A stretch of 64,000 nucleotides of DNA, taken from Arenibacter echinorum (GTDB lineage: Bacteria; Bacteroidota; Bacteroidia; Flavobacteriales; Flavobacteriaceae). Under the pieces are notes generated by a model. It did not search any database. It was not told the origin of the DNA and saw only the letters and a program-made list of their open reading frames with translations. Where the stretch lies: positions 1 to 64,000 of the forward strand of contig NZ_QLLN01000012.1 in assembly GCF_003259375.1 (NCBI RefSeq), read 5' to 3'. Shown here piece after piece: positions 43,962 to 52,776 of this stretch; the stretch's first letter is position 1; each line of letters starts with the position of its first letter. The position numbers and the translations under genes are program-made.

Positions 43962-44729
43962 ATCCACAAAATTACAATTTTATAACATTATATTAAGGCA
44001 TTCCCCCTAAAAGTAAATTTCAAGCGATATCACAAAGGTTCAGCAATTAAACATTGCCCAAGATTACATTATTGAATATTCCCAACCAAATAGACGTTGA
44101 CAAATTGCATTCCCAACCAATCAATAATGCAATGCTATTCCTTTCCCAATGACTACTTACCATTTACCGAAACAAATAACCTTTTATCGACAGACCTGCT
44201 TTGTCTATTTCAATTGATTTTCAATCTTAAAATCCTCCAGAAATGAGGCATTATTTTTAAAGGATGTGATGCGCCCATTTGAACAGAATTAAAGAATAAA
44301 GCACATTATATATTGATTTACAGTAATTTAAACACACCCGCCAAAACATATTTTTCGCGTTTTACCCTCTTGCAAATATTATCCAAAGCAGTGGATCCAA
44401 TATAATTAAAGTGGCTTTTCAGGAAATTAAGATAAAGTTATGAGTGGTATATTTTGATAATAAAATAATTAACCCTTATTTTGCCCTAGGCATAGTTCCC
44501 CCAGTCCTATAGCCGCAATGCAATTAAAGTTTATTGGTTTATTTATTTAAAGGAACGGCACCCAAATATTGGTGTTAATACTCTACTATTTCGTAGTTAA
44601 AGTGTGTTAATACTTATAAGCAGGTAATAGATTATTCGTACTTTAAGGTATATATAAAGATTTTGGTCATTGATAACGCTATATATTTATAGTTAATGGT
44701 TAGTGTTTAGTATAGTCTATCAATGAAAG
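43962..44729. other. Long gene-free stretch between recR and fabH
   Basis: About 770 bases with frequent stops in all frames. It is AT-rich and has no tRNA or known RNA fold that I can recognise. The only clear structure is a pair of 11-base direct repeats (44572-44614). Decayed genes cannot be excluded, but no protein similarity is visible. Confidence 0.6.
44572..44614. repeat. Two direct repeats flanking a small dyad
   Basis: GTGTTAATACT occurs at 44572-44582 and 44604-44614, 32 bases apart start to start, about three helical turns. Each copy is a near-palindrome around TTAA. Between them CTAC and GTAG (44584-44597 region) form a small dyad. This looks like a paired protein-binding site, but no gene starts close by. 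Confidence 0.5.
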
Positions 44730-44760
44730 AAACCCGGAACATTTGTTCCGGGTTTTGTTT
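44730..44760. terminator. Terminator after fabH
   Basis: AACCCGGAAC and GTTCCGGGTT form a 10-bp stem with loop ATTT. It is 26 bases beyond the fabH stop. T-rich tracts on both sides (TTTTGTTTTT on the plus strand, TTTCTTTC on the minus) allow both directions. Confidence 0.85.
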
Positions 44761-44785
44761 TTATAGCACTATAACTCTCATTTCT

Positions 44786-45796
44786 TTACCATCTTATTAT
44801 GGCGCTGCCCCAAGTAAATCCACTGCCGAAGGCGGCGAGCACCACCAAATCTCCGGACTTAATTTTTCCCTGCTCCCAGGCTTCGGTCAAAGCAATGGGT
44901 ATAGAGGCTGCAGTTGTATTTCCATACTTCATTATATTATTGAACACCTGATCATCCCCTAGGCCAAACTTATTTTGGATGTATTGGGATATCCTTAGAT
45001 TAGCTTGATGAGGCACCAACATATCTATTTCCTCTGCCTTAAGATTGTTAGCTTTTAACCCTTCTATGATTACTTCACTGAAACGGACAACAGCGTTCTT
45101 AAAAACAAACGGACCGTTCATATAAGGCAAATAAGACTCATCGTTGGGATCATTATCCTCCAAAATGTCATTGACCCAGCGTTTTCCCATGCCCGGTGCT
45201 ATAAGGGACAATTCCTCTGCGTGTTGTCCTTCGGAATGCAAATGGGTGGAAAGAATGCCTTTTTTTGCATCTTCCTCCCTGCTAACAATTGCAGCTCCGG
45301 CACCATCACCAAAAATCACTGAAACTCCCCTACCCCTGGTAGTCATATCAAGTCCATGGGAATGTAGTTCGGATCCGATAACCAAAACATTTTTATACAT
45401 CCCTGTTTTTATAAATTGATCTGCAACGGACAAGGCATATATAAATCCCGAACATTGGTTGCGTACATCCAAGGCACCAACCGTCTTTATATCCAAATCC
45501 CGTTGGACCAAGACTCCTGGACCTGGAAAATAATAATCGGGACTCAAGGTGGCAAATACGATAAAGTCTATATCATTTTTATCTATTCCAGAGCGCTCTA
45601 CAGCAATTTTTGCTGCCTTCACCCCCATGGTGGTAGTGGTATCCCCGTCACCTTTTATAACATGCCGTCTTTCCTGGATACCGGTACGCTCCTGAATCCA
45701 AGCATCATTAGTCTCCATTAATTTCGACAAATCATCGTTGGTAACCACATTTTTAGGTACATAGTAACCTAGACCCGTTATTTTTGAATTGAACAT
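44786..45796 (-). CDS. fabH: 3-oxoacyl-ACP synthase III
   Basis: Starts fatty-acid synthesis by condensing acetyl- or branched acyl-CoA with malonyl-ACP. 336 residues. Catalytic Cys in VRNQCSGFIYAL, His in VPHQANLRIS and Asn in KYGNTTAASIPIAL complete the triad. Substrate choice (acetyl versus branched) is not clear; branched fatty acids are usual in flavobacteria. It has a good terminator but no visible consensus promoter. Confidence 0.94.
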   Translation of the reverse strand: MFNSKITGLGYYVPKNVVTNDDLSKLMETNDAWIQERTGIQERRHVIKGDGDTTTTMGVKAAKIAVERSGIDKNDIDFIVFATLSPDYYFPGPGVLVQRDLDIKTVGALDVRNQCSGFIYALSVADQFIKTGMYKNVLVIGSELHSHGLDMTTRGRGVSVIFGDGAGAAIVSREEDAKKGILSTHLHSEGQHAEELSLIAPGMGKRWVNDILEDNDPNDESYLPYMNGPFVFKNAVVRFSEVIIEGLKANNLKAEEIDMLVPHQANLRISQYIQNKFGLGDDQVFNNIMKYGNTTAASIPIALTEAWEQGKIKSGDLVVLAAFGSGFTWGSAIIRW

Positions 45797-45991
45797 CTTT
45801 TGGAAAATTAAGTTTTTGGTAAGCCTCCGCCCCCGTTTTTTCTATTACAAAATCTAAAATATGAGAAATAAATTTAGTTACATCCAATTTAAATAAAAAT
45901 ATATACGAATATGATGATATTGGTCATACGGCCATTGAAGGAATTTAAATACACACAATGACATAAGGCGCATTTTATACCCTTTAAAAAA

Positions 45992-46034
45992 TGTCAGTTT
46001 GTCACTTTCGCTAACAATGGTATTTTTTTTGACA
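45992..46034 (+). promoter_or_regulatory. TGTCA repeats upstream of htpG
   Basis: TGTCA occurs at 45992-45996 and 46000-46004, and the inverted form TGACA at 46030-46034, all within 80 bases of the htpG ATG. No CIRCE element is present. These may be a heat-shock operator or promoter part. Function inferred from position only. Confidence 0.35.
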
Positions 46035-46067
46035 GTGTTAAGTCGTTAAACTAAAAAAATTAGAAGT

Positions 46068-47954
46068 ATGGCCACAGGCAAGATCAATGTTTCCGTAGAG
46101 AACATATTTCCGCTCATAAAAAAATTCTTATACAGCGACCATGAAATATTTTTACGGGAGCTCATTTCGAACGCAACAGATGCAACTTTAAAATTAAAGC
46201 ACCTTACCACTATAGGGGAAGTCAAGGTAGAATATGGAAATCCATTTATTGAGGTAAAGATAGATAAGGAAGGAAAGAAAATACATATCATTGATCAAGG
46301 TGTAGGTATGACCGAGGAGGAAGTACAGAAATACATCAATGAAATTGCGTTTTCAGGGGCTGAAGAATTCTTGGACAAATACAAAGATTCTGCCAAGGAC
46401 TCAGGTATCATTGGACATTTTGGACTAGGGTTCTATTCTGCGTTCATGGTTGCAGCTAAAGTAGAAATTATAACAAAGAGCTATAAAGACGAGCCTGCAG
46501 CACATTGGACCTGCGATGGATCGCCTAATTTCACCCTAAAAAAGGCCAAGAAAACTACCCGTGGTACGGAAATAATTCTCCACATCGCAGATGATTCCAC
46601 AGAATTTTTGGAAGAAGGCAAAATTGGTACCCTGCTTAGAAAGTATAACAAGTTTATGCCTATCCCCATAAAGTTTGGGACAACAACAGAAACACTTCCA
46701 AAACCGGAAGGTGCAAAAGAAGAGGATCCTGCACCTACAAAGGAGGTAGACAACATAATTAACAATCCCAATCCTGCCTGGACCAAACAGCCAACAGAAT
46801 TAACGGATGAAGATTATAAAGGATTCTACAGGGAACTCTATCCTATGCAATTTGAGGAGCCTTTGTTCCACATACACTTAAACGTAGATTATCCTTTTAA
46901 TCTAACCGGGATTTTGTATTTCCCGAAGCTTACAAATGATTTAAATACCCAAAAGGATAGGATTCAATTATACCAAAATCAGGTTTTTGTCACTGACAAC
47001 GTGGAAGGAATTGTTCCTGAGTTTTTGACCATGTTGAGAGGAGTTATAGATTCTCCGGATATTCCATTGAACGTTAGCAGATCTTATTTACAGGCCGATG
47101 GTGCGGTTAAGAAAATTTCAACCTATATCACCCGTAAAGTTGCCGATAAATTGAGTTCTCTATTTAAAAATAATAGAGAAGACTTTGAAGCAAAATGGAA
47201 CGATATCAAAATCGTTATTGAATATGGAATGCTTTCCGAAGACAAATTCTTTGAAAAAGCGGACAAATTTGCATTGTACCCCAGTATAGACGGTGCCTAT
47301 TATACTTTTGAGGAACTACAGGAAAAATTAAAGCCCAATCAAACGGACAAGGACGATAAATTAGTAATCCTTTATGCCTCCAACAAGGAAGAGCAGCACA
47401 GTTATATAGAAGCTGCCAAGGCCAAAGGATTTGAGGTTTTATTGTTGGATTCGCCCATAGTATCGCACTTAATGCAAAAACTGGAAACCTCCAAGGAGAA
47501 AATTTCCTTTGCTAGAGTAGACGCCGATCATTTGGACAATCTCATCAAAAAAGAGGATACCCAAATCTCTAAGTTGTCCGATGAGGAAAAAGAGGCCTTA
47601 AAAACCGATATTGAGACTGCCATTAACAATAAAAGCTATACCGTTCAATTGGAAGCTATGGATAGTAGCTCTTCTCCGTTCATTATTACCGAACCGGAGT
47701 TTATGCGTCGTATGAAAGAAATGCAGCAATCCGGCGGTGGTGGGATGTTCGGCATGGGGAATATGCCGGAGATGTACAATTTAGTGGTGAACACCAATCA
47801 TGAATTGGTTTCCGAAATTTTAAACACAAAAACAGCCAAAAAGAAAGAGCGACTTATTAACCAATCGCTTGATCTGGCGCGTTTGTCCAAAGGACTGTTG
47901 AAGGGGGAGGAACTTACCAGGTTCATTAAGAGAAGTTATGAAATGGTGAAATAA
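46068..47954 (+). CDS. htpG: Molecular chaperone HtpG (Hsp90)
   Basis: 628 residues, standard bacterial Hsp90: N-terminal GHKL ATPase domain with ELISNATDATLKL, IDQGVGMTEEE and GHFGLGFYSAFMV, an acidic insert near 205-225, a middle domain with NVSRSYLQAD (catalytic Arg loop), and a C-terminal dimerisation domain. A GGGGMFGMGNMPEM segment near the C-terminus is glycine- and methionine-rich. Monocistronic with its own terminator. Confidence 0.97.
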   Translation: MATGKINVSVENIFPLIKKFLYSDHEIFLRELISNATDATLKLKHLTTIGEVKVEYGNPFIEVKIDKEGKKIHIIDQGVGMTEEEVQKYINEIAFSGAEEFLDKYKDSAKDSGIIGHFGLGFYSAFMVAAKVEIITKSYKDEPAAHWTCDGSPNFTLKKAKKTTRGTEIILHIADDSTEFLEEGKIGTLLRKYNKFMPIPIKFGTTTETLPKPEGAKEEDPAPTKEVDNIINNPNPAWTKQPTELTDEDYKGFYRELYPMQFEEPLFHIHLNVDYPFNLTGILYFPKLTNDLNTQKDRIQLYQNQVFVTDNVEGIVPEFLTMLRGVIDSPDIPLNVSRSYLQADGAVKKISTYITRKVADKLSSLFKNNREDFEAKWNDIKIVIEYGMLSEDKFFEKADKFALYPSIDGAYYTFEELQEKLKPNQTDKDDKLVILYASNKEEQHSYIEAAKAKGFEVLLLDSPIVSHLMQKLETSKEKISFARVDADHLDNLIKKEDTQISKLSDEEKEALKTDIETAINNKSYTVQLEAMDSSSSPFIITEPEFMRRMKEMQQSGGGGMFGMGNMPEMYNLVVNTNHELVSEILNTKTAKKKERLINQSLDLARLSKGLLKGEELTRFIKRSYEMVK

Positions 47955-47972
47955 TCATTTTACGATAATTCT

Positions 47973-48010
47973 AAGAAGCTGAATTGCCTTGTGCAATTCA
48001 GCTTCTTTTA
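47973..48010 (+). terminator. Terminator after htpG
   Basis: AAGAAGCTGAATTGC pairs perfectly with GCAATTCAGCTTCTT around CTTGT, then TTTA. The -7-like TACCTTTA of the next gene follows just downstream. Confidence 0.88.
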
Positions 48011-48026
48011 TTTATACCTTTACCAA

Positions 48027-48386
48027 ATGGACTACCCTTGGCACCTCTACCTTTTGGCATCTATTTATGTATTGGCCGGTATACTGCATTTTATTGTCCC
48101 AAAAATATATTTGCGCATAATGCCCAGGTACTTGCCCAATCATAAGCTATTGGTATCCCTTAGTGGTGTGGCTGAAATTATCTTGGGTCTGGGATTGTGC
48201 CTCCCTGCAACTAAAAATTATTCCATCATCGGTATCATTTTAATGCTTACCGTATTTCTTTTGGTACACTTTTATATGTTAAGTGGCGAAAAAGAATCGG
48301 CAGGAATCCCAAAATGGATACTAATCCTTAGAATTCCTCTTCAATTTGTTCTTATATACTGGGCATATTCCTATTTAGGCCTATAA
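48027..48386 (+). CDS. DoxX-like membrane protein
   Basis: 119 residues from the ATG at 48027; the longer frame begins with GTG inside the htpG terminator. Four hydrophobic helices: HLYLLASIYVLAGILHFIVP, LLVSLSGVAEIILGLGLCLP, YSIIGIILMLTVFLLVHFYM and LRIPLQFVLIYWAYSYL. This is the DoxX/MauE-like pattern. Function unknown. Confidence 0.82.
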   Translation: MDYPWHLYLLASIYVLAGILHFIVPKIYLRIMPRYLPNHKLLVSLSGVAEIILGLGLCLPATKNYSIIGIILMLTVFLLVHFYMLSGEKESAGIPKWILILRIPLQFVLIYWAYSYLGL

Positions 48387-48487
48387 ATTGCCCTTAATAC
48401 CAACCAAATCTGCAGTATCCTTTCCATAAATCCTTGCCATAGAATTGGATTAAAATTTACTATTATTTTTTTTCCCACCATCAATAT

Positions 48488-48495
48488 TATATTTG
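48488..48495 (+). promoter_or_regulatory. -7 element for the MOSC gene
   Basis: TATATTTG followed by GGG, 22 bases before the ATG at 48517; it also rules out the upstream ATG at 48493. No clear -33 TTG. Confidence 0.5.
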
Positions 48496-48516
48496 GGGTA
48501 TTTCTATCTTTATGAT

Positions 48517-49149
48517 ATGAAAATCATCTCCACAAATATTGGAAAAGCAACTACCTTTCTTTGGAATGGAAGGGAAGAGCAAACAGGGATATTTAAATAT
48601 CCTACGGACCAACCACTTTTTCTAAGTAAAATGGATGTTCTTAAGGATACCGTTATAGATAGGGTGCATCATGCAGGAATCAACAAAGCCTGTTATCTAT
48701 TTGCTTCAGATCACTATCCGTATTGGAAAGGAATGTATCCTGAATTAAATTGGGATTGGGGAATGTTCGGAGAAAATCTTACCGTAGAAGGTTTGGATGA
48801 ATCTACAATGAGAATTGGCGATATCTATAAAATTGGAAACGTGTTGGTTCAGGTCTCACAACCCAGGGAACCTTGTTACAAACTGGGCGTTCGCTTTGGC
48901 AATCCCAAAATATTAAAGGAATTTATAGATTATGGGTATTCCGGAACCTACGTTCGTATATTGGAGGAAGGCCTGGTAAAAAATGGAGATGAGCTTATTC
49001 TGCAGGAAAAATCCGAAAACACCCTAACCGTAAAAGAATGTTTTCAAATTATTCTTGCAAAGGAAAAAGACCCAATATTACTTCAAAAAGCGATCAATAA
49101 CCCTTCGCTACCTGAATATAAACGAGATCGACTTAAAAAATACGTATAG
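48517..49149 (+). CDS. MOSC-domain protein, YiiM-like
   Basis: 210 residues. MOSC domains bind molybdenum cofactor. Here the typical features are FLSKMDVLKDTVIDRVHHAG, WGMFGENLTVEGLDE and VSQPREPCYKLGVRFG, where the Cys is the conserved cofactor/sulphur ligand. YiiM-like proteins reduce N-hydroxylated compounds such as 6-hydroxylaminopurine. A similar detoxifying role is plausible but not shown. Confidence 0.88.
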   Translation: MKIISTNIGKATTFLWNGREEQTGIFKYPTDQPLFLSKMDVLKDTVIDRVHHAGINKACYLFASDHYPYWKGMYPELNWDWGMFGENLTVEGLDESTMRIGDIYKIGNVLVQVSQPREPCYKLGVRFGNPKILKEFIDYGYSGTYVRILEEGLVKNGDELILQEKSENTLTVKECFQIILAKEKDPILLQKAINNPSLPEYKRDRLKKYV

Positions 49150-49157
49150 CCGGAAAT

Positions 49158-49188
49158 AAAATAGGGGCCGATTGGCCCCTATTTTTTA
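49158..49188. terminator. Bidirectional terminator
   Basis: AAATAGGGGCC and GGCCCCTATTT form an 11-bp stem with loop GATT and T-tracts beyond. It separates the convergent MOSC and secreted protein genes. Confidence 0.92.
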
Positions 49189-49216
49189 CTTTTAATAATA
49201 TTTACTTTTACATAAA

Positions 49217-49804
49217 TTAATTCACCGAAATAGTTTCGTAATAAGTATTGGTACCTTCGCTTACAGATACTGTATAGTCATCCTTTACAGCTTTGGTAAA
49301 GTTGAATACCTTTCCAACAACCAATTCTTTGTCTAGTTTTTGAGTAAACACAACCCTGTTGGCACTGTCTACAACGTTAATAACTACAGGACTTAGCTTT
49401 TGGTTCAAATAGTTGATATAAAGAACATCACCATTTTTTCTAAAGAATGGTTTTGTTATCTCGTCGCGAGCTATAACATTTACCTCAGAATCCTCTACAC
49501 TTATAGTAAATTCTACAGTGCGTGTAAGGCTTTCCATCTTTAAAAAGTAAAGACCTTCATCCAATTTGGACAAGTCGAACTTTTTGGTGTAATCTTCATC
49601 TTCCTTAATATTCTCCATGAATATTTGATGCTTCTCAGTATCGGTCAAAGTCAATGTAGAAGATTCAGTTTGCTTATTTAATTTAAGAACCAATCTTTTT
49701 GCTTCTTTAACTGTTGTCAAGTACATTCCTGGGTCGTTGGCCATTGCTATAGTACTACTAAGTAATAAGGCTGCCACTGCTGTTAATTTTAAAACTGCTT
49801 TCAT
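49217..49804 (-). CDS. Secreted beta-strand-rich protein of unknown function
   Basis: 195 residues. Signal peptide MKAVLKLTAVAALLLSSTIAMA. The mature part looks like two beta-sandwich halves: first with DLSKLDEGLYFLKMESLTRT, second with VINVVDSANRVVFTQKL and DYTVSVSEGTNTYYETISVN. The second half resembles DUF3244 and T9SS-type C-terminal domains in strand pattern, but I cannot assign it to a family firmly. A minus-strand TACATTTG (49850-49843) is a likely -7 element. Confidence 0.75.
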   Translation of the reverse strand: MKAVLKLTAVAALLLSSTIAMANDPGMYLTTVKEAKRLVLKLNKQTESSTLTLTDTEKHQIFMENIKEDEDYTKKFDLSKLDEGLYFLKMESLTRTVEFTISVEDSEVNVIARDEITKPFFRKNGDVLYINYLNQKLSPVVINVVDSANRVVFTQKLDKELVVGKVFNFTKAVKDDYTVSVSEGTNTYYETISVN

Positions 49805-49959
49805 AACATTTAGGATTTAATATTAATAAATCATTTATAGGGCAAATGTAGACCAGGAATTCCCTTCCCACTACTCCAGAATTCTCCAGTTTCTATTCTA
49901 TTTTACCATCATGGTATATTAAATAATTGTTAAGAGGTTAATTTTAGACACATTTAGGT

Positions 49960-49967
49960 TAAATTTG
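49960..49967 (+). promoter_or_regulatory. -7 element for araC-alkB
   Basis: TAAATTTG followed by GCAC, 57 bases before the AraC-family ATG. The -33 region has no clear TTG at the normal distance, as is common for activated promoters. Confidence 0.5.
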
Positions 49968-50023
49968 CACAGAATTGTCCAAAATAGCTGTATTACCTTT
50001 ACTTAACCTAATGAAATTAACAT

Positions 50024-50896
50024 ATGATACCTAAACCTACATTTGAGGTCATAGAACCCGATTTCGGTCATTCTTATACCTATCAACAGTTTGATGAACA
50101 CAACCCTAATAAAAATGGGGTATGGCACTATCACCCTGAAATTGAACTTGTTTATGTGAATGGGGGTTCCGGAAAGCGACAAATCGGTAGCCACGTGTCC
50201 TATTATACGGACGGCGACCTTATTTTGATTGGATCTAACCTACCACACTGCGGATTCACGGATGTGCTTACAGGCAACAAAAATGAAAGTGTAGTACAAA
50301 TGAAAACGGATTTTTTAGGCAACGACTTTTTCAACATTCCAGAAATGAGAAAAATTCAAAGCCTTTTTCAAATTGCAAGTGGTGGTGTGGCCTTCACAGG
50401 CAGTACCAAGAAAAAAATTGGCGAAAAAATTGAAATCATGGAATATCAGACAGATTTTCAACGTCTGCTGTCCATTTTAAACATACTGAATGAACTGGGG
50501 AACTCCAAAGAATATCAAGTATTGAACGCCCAAGGTTTTTCACTTCAAACGGAAGTGAAGGATAATGACAGGATAAACGTTGTCTTCAATTACGTAAAAT
50601 CAAACTTTAAGGAGGAAATAACCTTAGAAGAGATTTCTGATTTGGTGAGTATGACAGTACCGTCGTTCTGCAGATATTTTAAAAAAATAACAAATAAGAC
50701 CTTCGTACAGTTTGTTAACGAGTGTAGATTGGTACATGCCTCAAAATTATTGGCAGAAAAGCCCATTAGCATAACAGAGGTATGTTTTGAAAGTGGATTT
50801 AACAATTTCTCGCATTTCAACAAGTCCTTTAAAGCATTTACTGGACAGAATCCTTCCGAATACAGAAACGAGCTGAAAAGTGTACTTCAATCGTGA
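50024..50896 (+). CDS. AraC-family transcriptional regulator
   Basis: 290 residues. N-terminal cupin sensor (HYHPEIELVYVNGGSGKRQIG, DLILIGSNLPHCG) and C-terminal pair of helix-turn-helix units (LEEISDLVSMTVPSFCRYFKK; ITEVCFESGFNNFSHFNKSF). The last motif is the AraC signature. The effector is unknown, probably a small molecule held in the cupin. The stop overlaps the start of alkB, so the two are translated together. Confidence 0.92.
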   Translation: MIPKPTFEVIEPDFGHSYTYQQFDEHNPNKNGVWHYHPEIELVYVNGGSGKRQIGSHVSYYTDGDLILIGSNLPHCGFTDVLTGNKNESVVQMKTDFLGNDFFNIPEMRKIQSLFQIASGGVAFTGSTKKKIGEKIEIMEYQTDFQRLLSILNILNELGNSKEYQVLNAQGFSLQTEVKDNDRINVVFNYVKSNFKEEITLEEISDLVSMTVPSFCRYFKKITNKTFVQFVNECRLVHASKLLAEKPISITEVCFESGFNNFSHFNKSFKAFTGQNPSEYRNELKSVLQS

Positions 50897-51492
50897 ACCC
50901 GCTATTTACCCAAAAAATAGAGCTTCAACTTCCAGATAGTGATATCATCTATTATCCCAATTTTTTAAGTGCAGCTGAAGCGCATCATTATTTTAAGGTA
51001 TTTAAAGAAACGACCCCTTGGCAGCAGGATGATATTACCATATTTGGAAAAACACACCCCCAGCCCAGGTTAACCGCCTTATTTGGGGAGAACAGCAAAC
51101 CCTACTCCTATTCCAATATTACAATGCATCCACATGAATTTACAACCGAATTACTGGAGTTGAGGAATAAGCTGCAAAGGGAAATTGGCATACACTTTAC
51201 AAGCTGCCTGTTAAACCTATATAGAGACGGTAAGGATAGTAATGGCTGGCATGCAGATGATGAGAAGGCCTTGGGGAAAAATCCCGCAATTGCATCCATA
51301 AGCCTTGGACAAGAACGCTACTTTCACCTAAAACATAAATTGAAAAAGGATTTAAAGCAAAAATTATTATTGGAACACGGGAGTTTACTTCTTATGAAAG
51401 GGGAAACCCAGCATTGTTGGTATCACCAAATTCCAAAAACTGCCAGACCAATACAGGAACGCATCAATATTACCTTTAGGGTCATTAAATAA
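50893..51492 (+). CDS. alkB: AlkB-like 2-oxoglutarate dioxygenase
   Basis: 199 residues with a GTG start that overlaps the araC stop (GTGA). It repairs alkylated bases such as 1-methyladenine by oxidation. Iron ligands: WHADDE (His, Asp) and the later His in GETQHCWYHQ; the 2-oxoglutarate Arg is in RINITFRVIK. LTALFGENSKPYSYS is the nucleotide-flipping region. Full length, comparable to the human ABH2/3 group. Confidence 0.9.
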   Translation: MNPLFTQKIELQLPDSDIIYYPNFLSAAEAHHYFKVFKETTPWQQDDITIFGKTHPQPRLTALFGENSKPYSYSNITMHPHEFTTELLELRNKLQREIGIHFTSCLLNLYRDGKDSNGWHADDEKALGKNPAIASISLGQERYFHLKHKLKKDLKQKLLLEHGSLLLMKGETQHCWYHQIPKTARPIQERINITFRVIK

Positions 51493-51521
51493 AAAAATCG
51501 GTTACGAAAACCGATTTTTTT
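51492..51521 (+). terminator. Terminator after alkB
   Basis: AAAAATCGGTT and AACCGATTTTT form an 11-bp stem with a short loop, followed by T. Beyond it (51522-51789) are only weak dyads, e.g. ACCAATT/AATTGGT at 51620-51641. Confidence 0.85.
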
Positions 51522-51789
51522 ATGCCTTTGTTATTTCCGTTGGATACTGCCCCTAACCTACCAGGCATTTACGTTAGTCTCCTCACACCCAACTTCAATA
51601 ACAATAACTCAACTTCTTTACCAATTAATATAAAAATTGGTCAAAAGCTATGTTTTTTTCGATAATAGGGCCAAGACAATCAAAATCATCATAAGATATT
51701 GATCTTAAGGAATCTATATTAATATAATATAAGACTAGCTCTGCAGGGTGAAAGGCTAGTAACTTTTAAATAAGATCTATAAGAACTAC

Positions 51790-52563
51790 TTAAGAAAAAA
51801 GCTCGTTCAATACCTTGGCCAAGCGTAAACCTCCCTTTTGCAGTTGTTTCTCTACGGTAGCCCAATACTTATAATCATAGGCATAGCCCAATTTTTCGCC
51901 TGCCTCTACCGAACCATAAAGTTCATTGGCTATATCCTGGGATTCCTCTACCCAGTCATATATATTGCCCTGCTGAATAATTTTAATTTGACCCTTGCTC
52001 AGCTCCGGTAAATTATTTGCCAATTCCGAATAGCTCATGCCATAGTCATCTATCATATTGGAGTCCCATAATCTATGGAGGTTGGTACCTCTTCCAAACC
52101 ATTGCAATTGGATATCATTGCCCCCTTTATCCTCTAACCTCCCCACATGCATAGGTTGGTGCAGATCCCCAACCAAATGGATCAACATTTTTAAATAAAA
52201 TACTTTATCTTCTTCCGTACTGTTCTTATCCTTAACTATTTCTATGCACTTTTCAATTCCTATAATTATATCCCCCTCTTCACTAGGTGGAACCTCTGTA
52301 TATTTTTTGTCCGCTGGGTAATTTACATAATGCCATGGTCCAAATTTGGAAAAGCTACGATCTGCCTTTATTTCATCTGCATAATTTGAAACCAAAGCCA
52401 GACTTTGCCCATTTAAAAGTTTCTTTAAGGCCTTTTTGGCCTTGCCCGACAAATGTTGCTGCGCAACCTCCCCTATGGTTCTGTGTCCGGTCTTGGACCA
52501 TTCCATATCGTTGCCATAGCTTAGTTGAAATATAAGTAGGCACAGCACTGTAATTTTTTTCAT
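51790..52563 (-). CDS. Secreted S1/P1 nuclease
   Basis: 257 residues. A signal peptide (MKKITVLCLLIFQLSYG) precedes the family's zinc-binding N-terminus (WSKTGHRTIGEVA; Trp and His ligands). Further ligands lie in NYADEIKAD, GPWHYVNY, MLIHLVGDLHQPMHVG and GGNDIQLQWF...NLHRLWDS. The enzyme cuts single-stranded DNA and RNA and removes 3' phosphates using three zinc ions. It probably helps the cell use external nucleic acids or recover phosphate. Single gene. Confidence 0.92.
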   Translation of the reverse strand: MKKITVLCLLIFQLSYGNDMEWSKTGHRTIGEVAQQHLSGKAKKALKKLLNGQSLALVSNYADEIKADRSFSKFGPWHYVNYPADKKYTEVPPSEEGDIIIGIEKCIEIVKDKNSTEEDKVFYLKMLIHLVGDLHQPMHVGRLEDKGGNDIQLQWFGRGTNLHRLWDSNMIDDYGMSYSELANNLPELSKGQIKIIQQGNIYDWVEESQDIANELYGSVEAGEKLGYAYDYKYWATVEKQLQKGGLRLAKVLNELFS

Positions 52564-52776
52564 ATTACTATATGTTGTTTGCTATATCAATACCAAACGT
52601 ATCAAAAACTAGCTAATATTTAAAACCTGGATAATAACCTTTGAAAAAATTCAAGGAAACTCTATAAATCTAAATCTTGAGGGAGCTCAAAATTAATGAA
52701 TTGAAGTATAACTAATTGTTAAGAAGTCAATCCTTTTGATTTTTTAATTTAATCTTGCAGTTCTTAATTGTAAAAG

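Noticed and set aside
43962..44785. tmRNA, RNase P or 6S RNA in the long gap
   Set aside because: No tRNA-like ends, CCA, conserved P4-like core or long central-bubble hairpin could be found by eye.
48505..48518. 14-base match TATCTTTATGATAT also present at 55079-55092
   Set aside because: Both copies lie in AT-rich upstream regions and look like degenerate -7 boxes; shared by chance or common promoter composition, with no further similarity.
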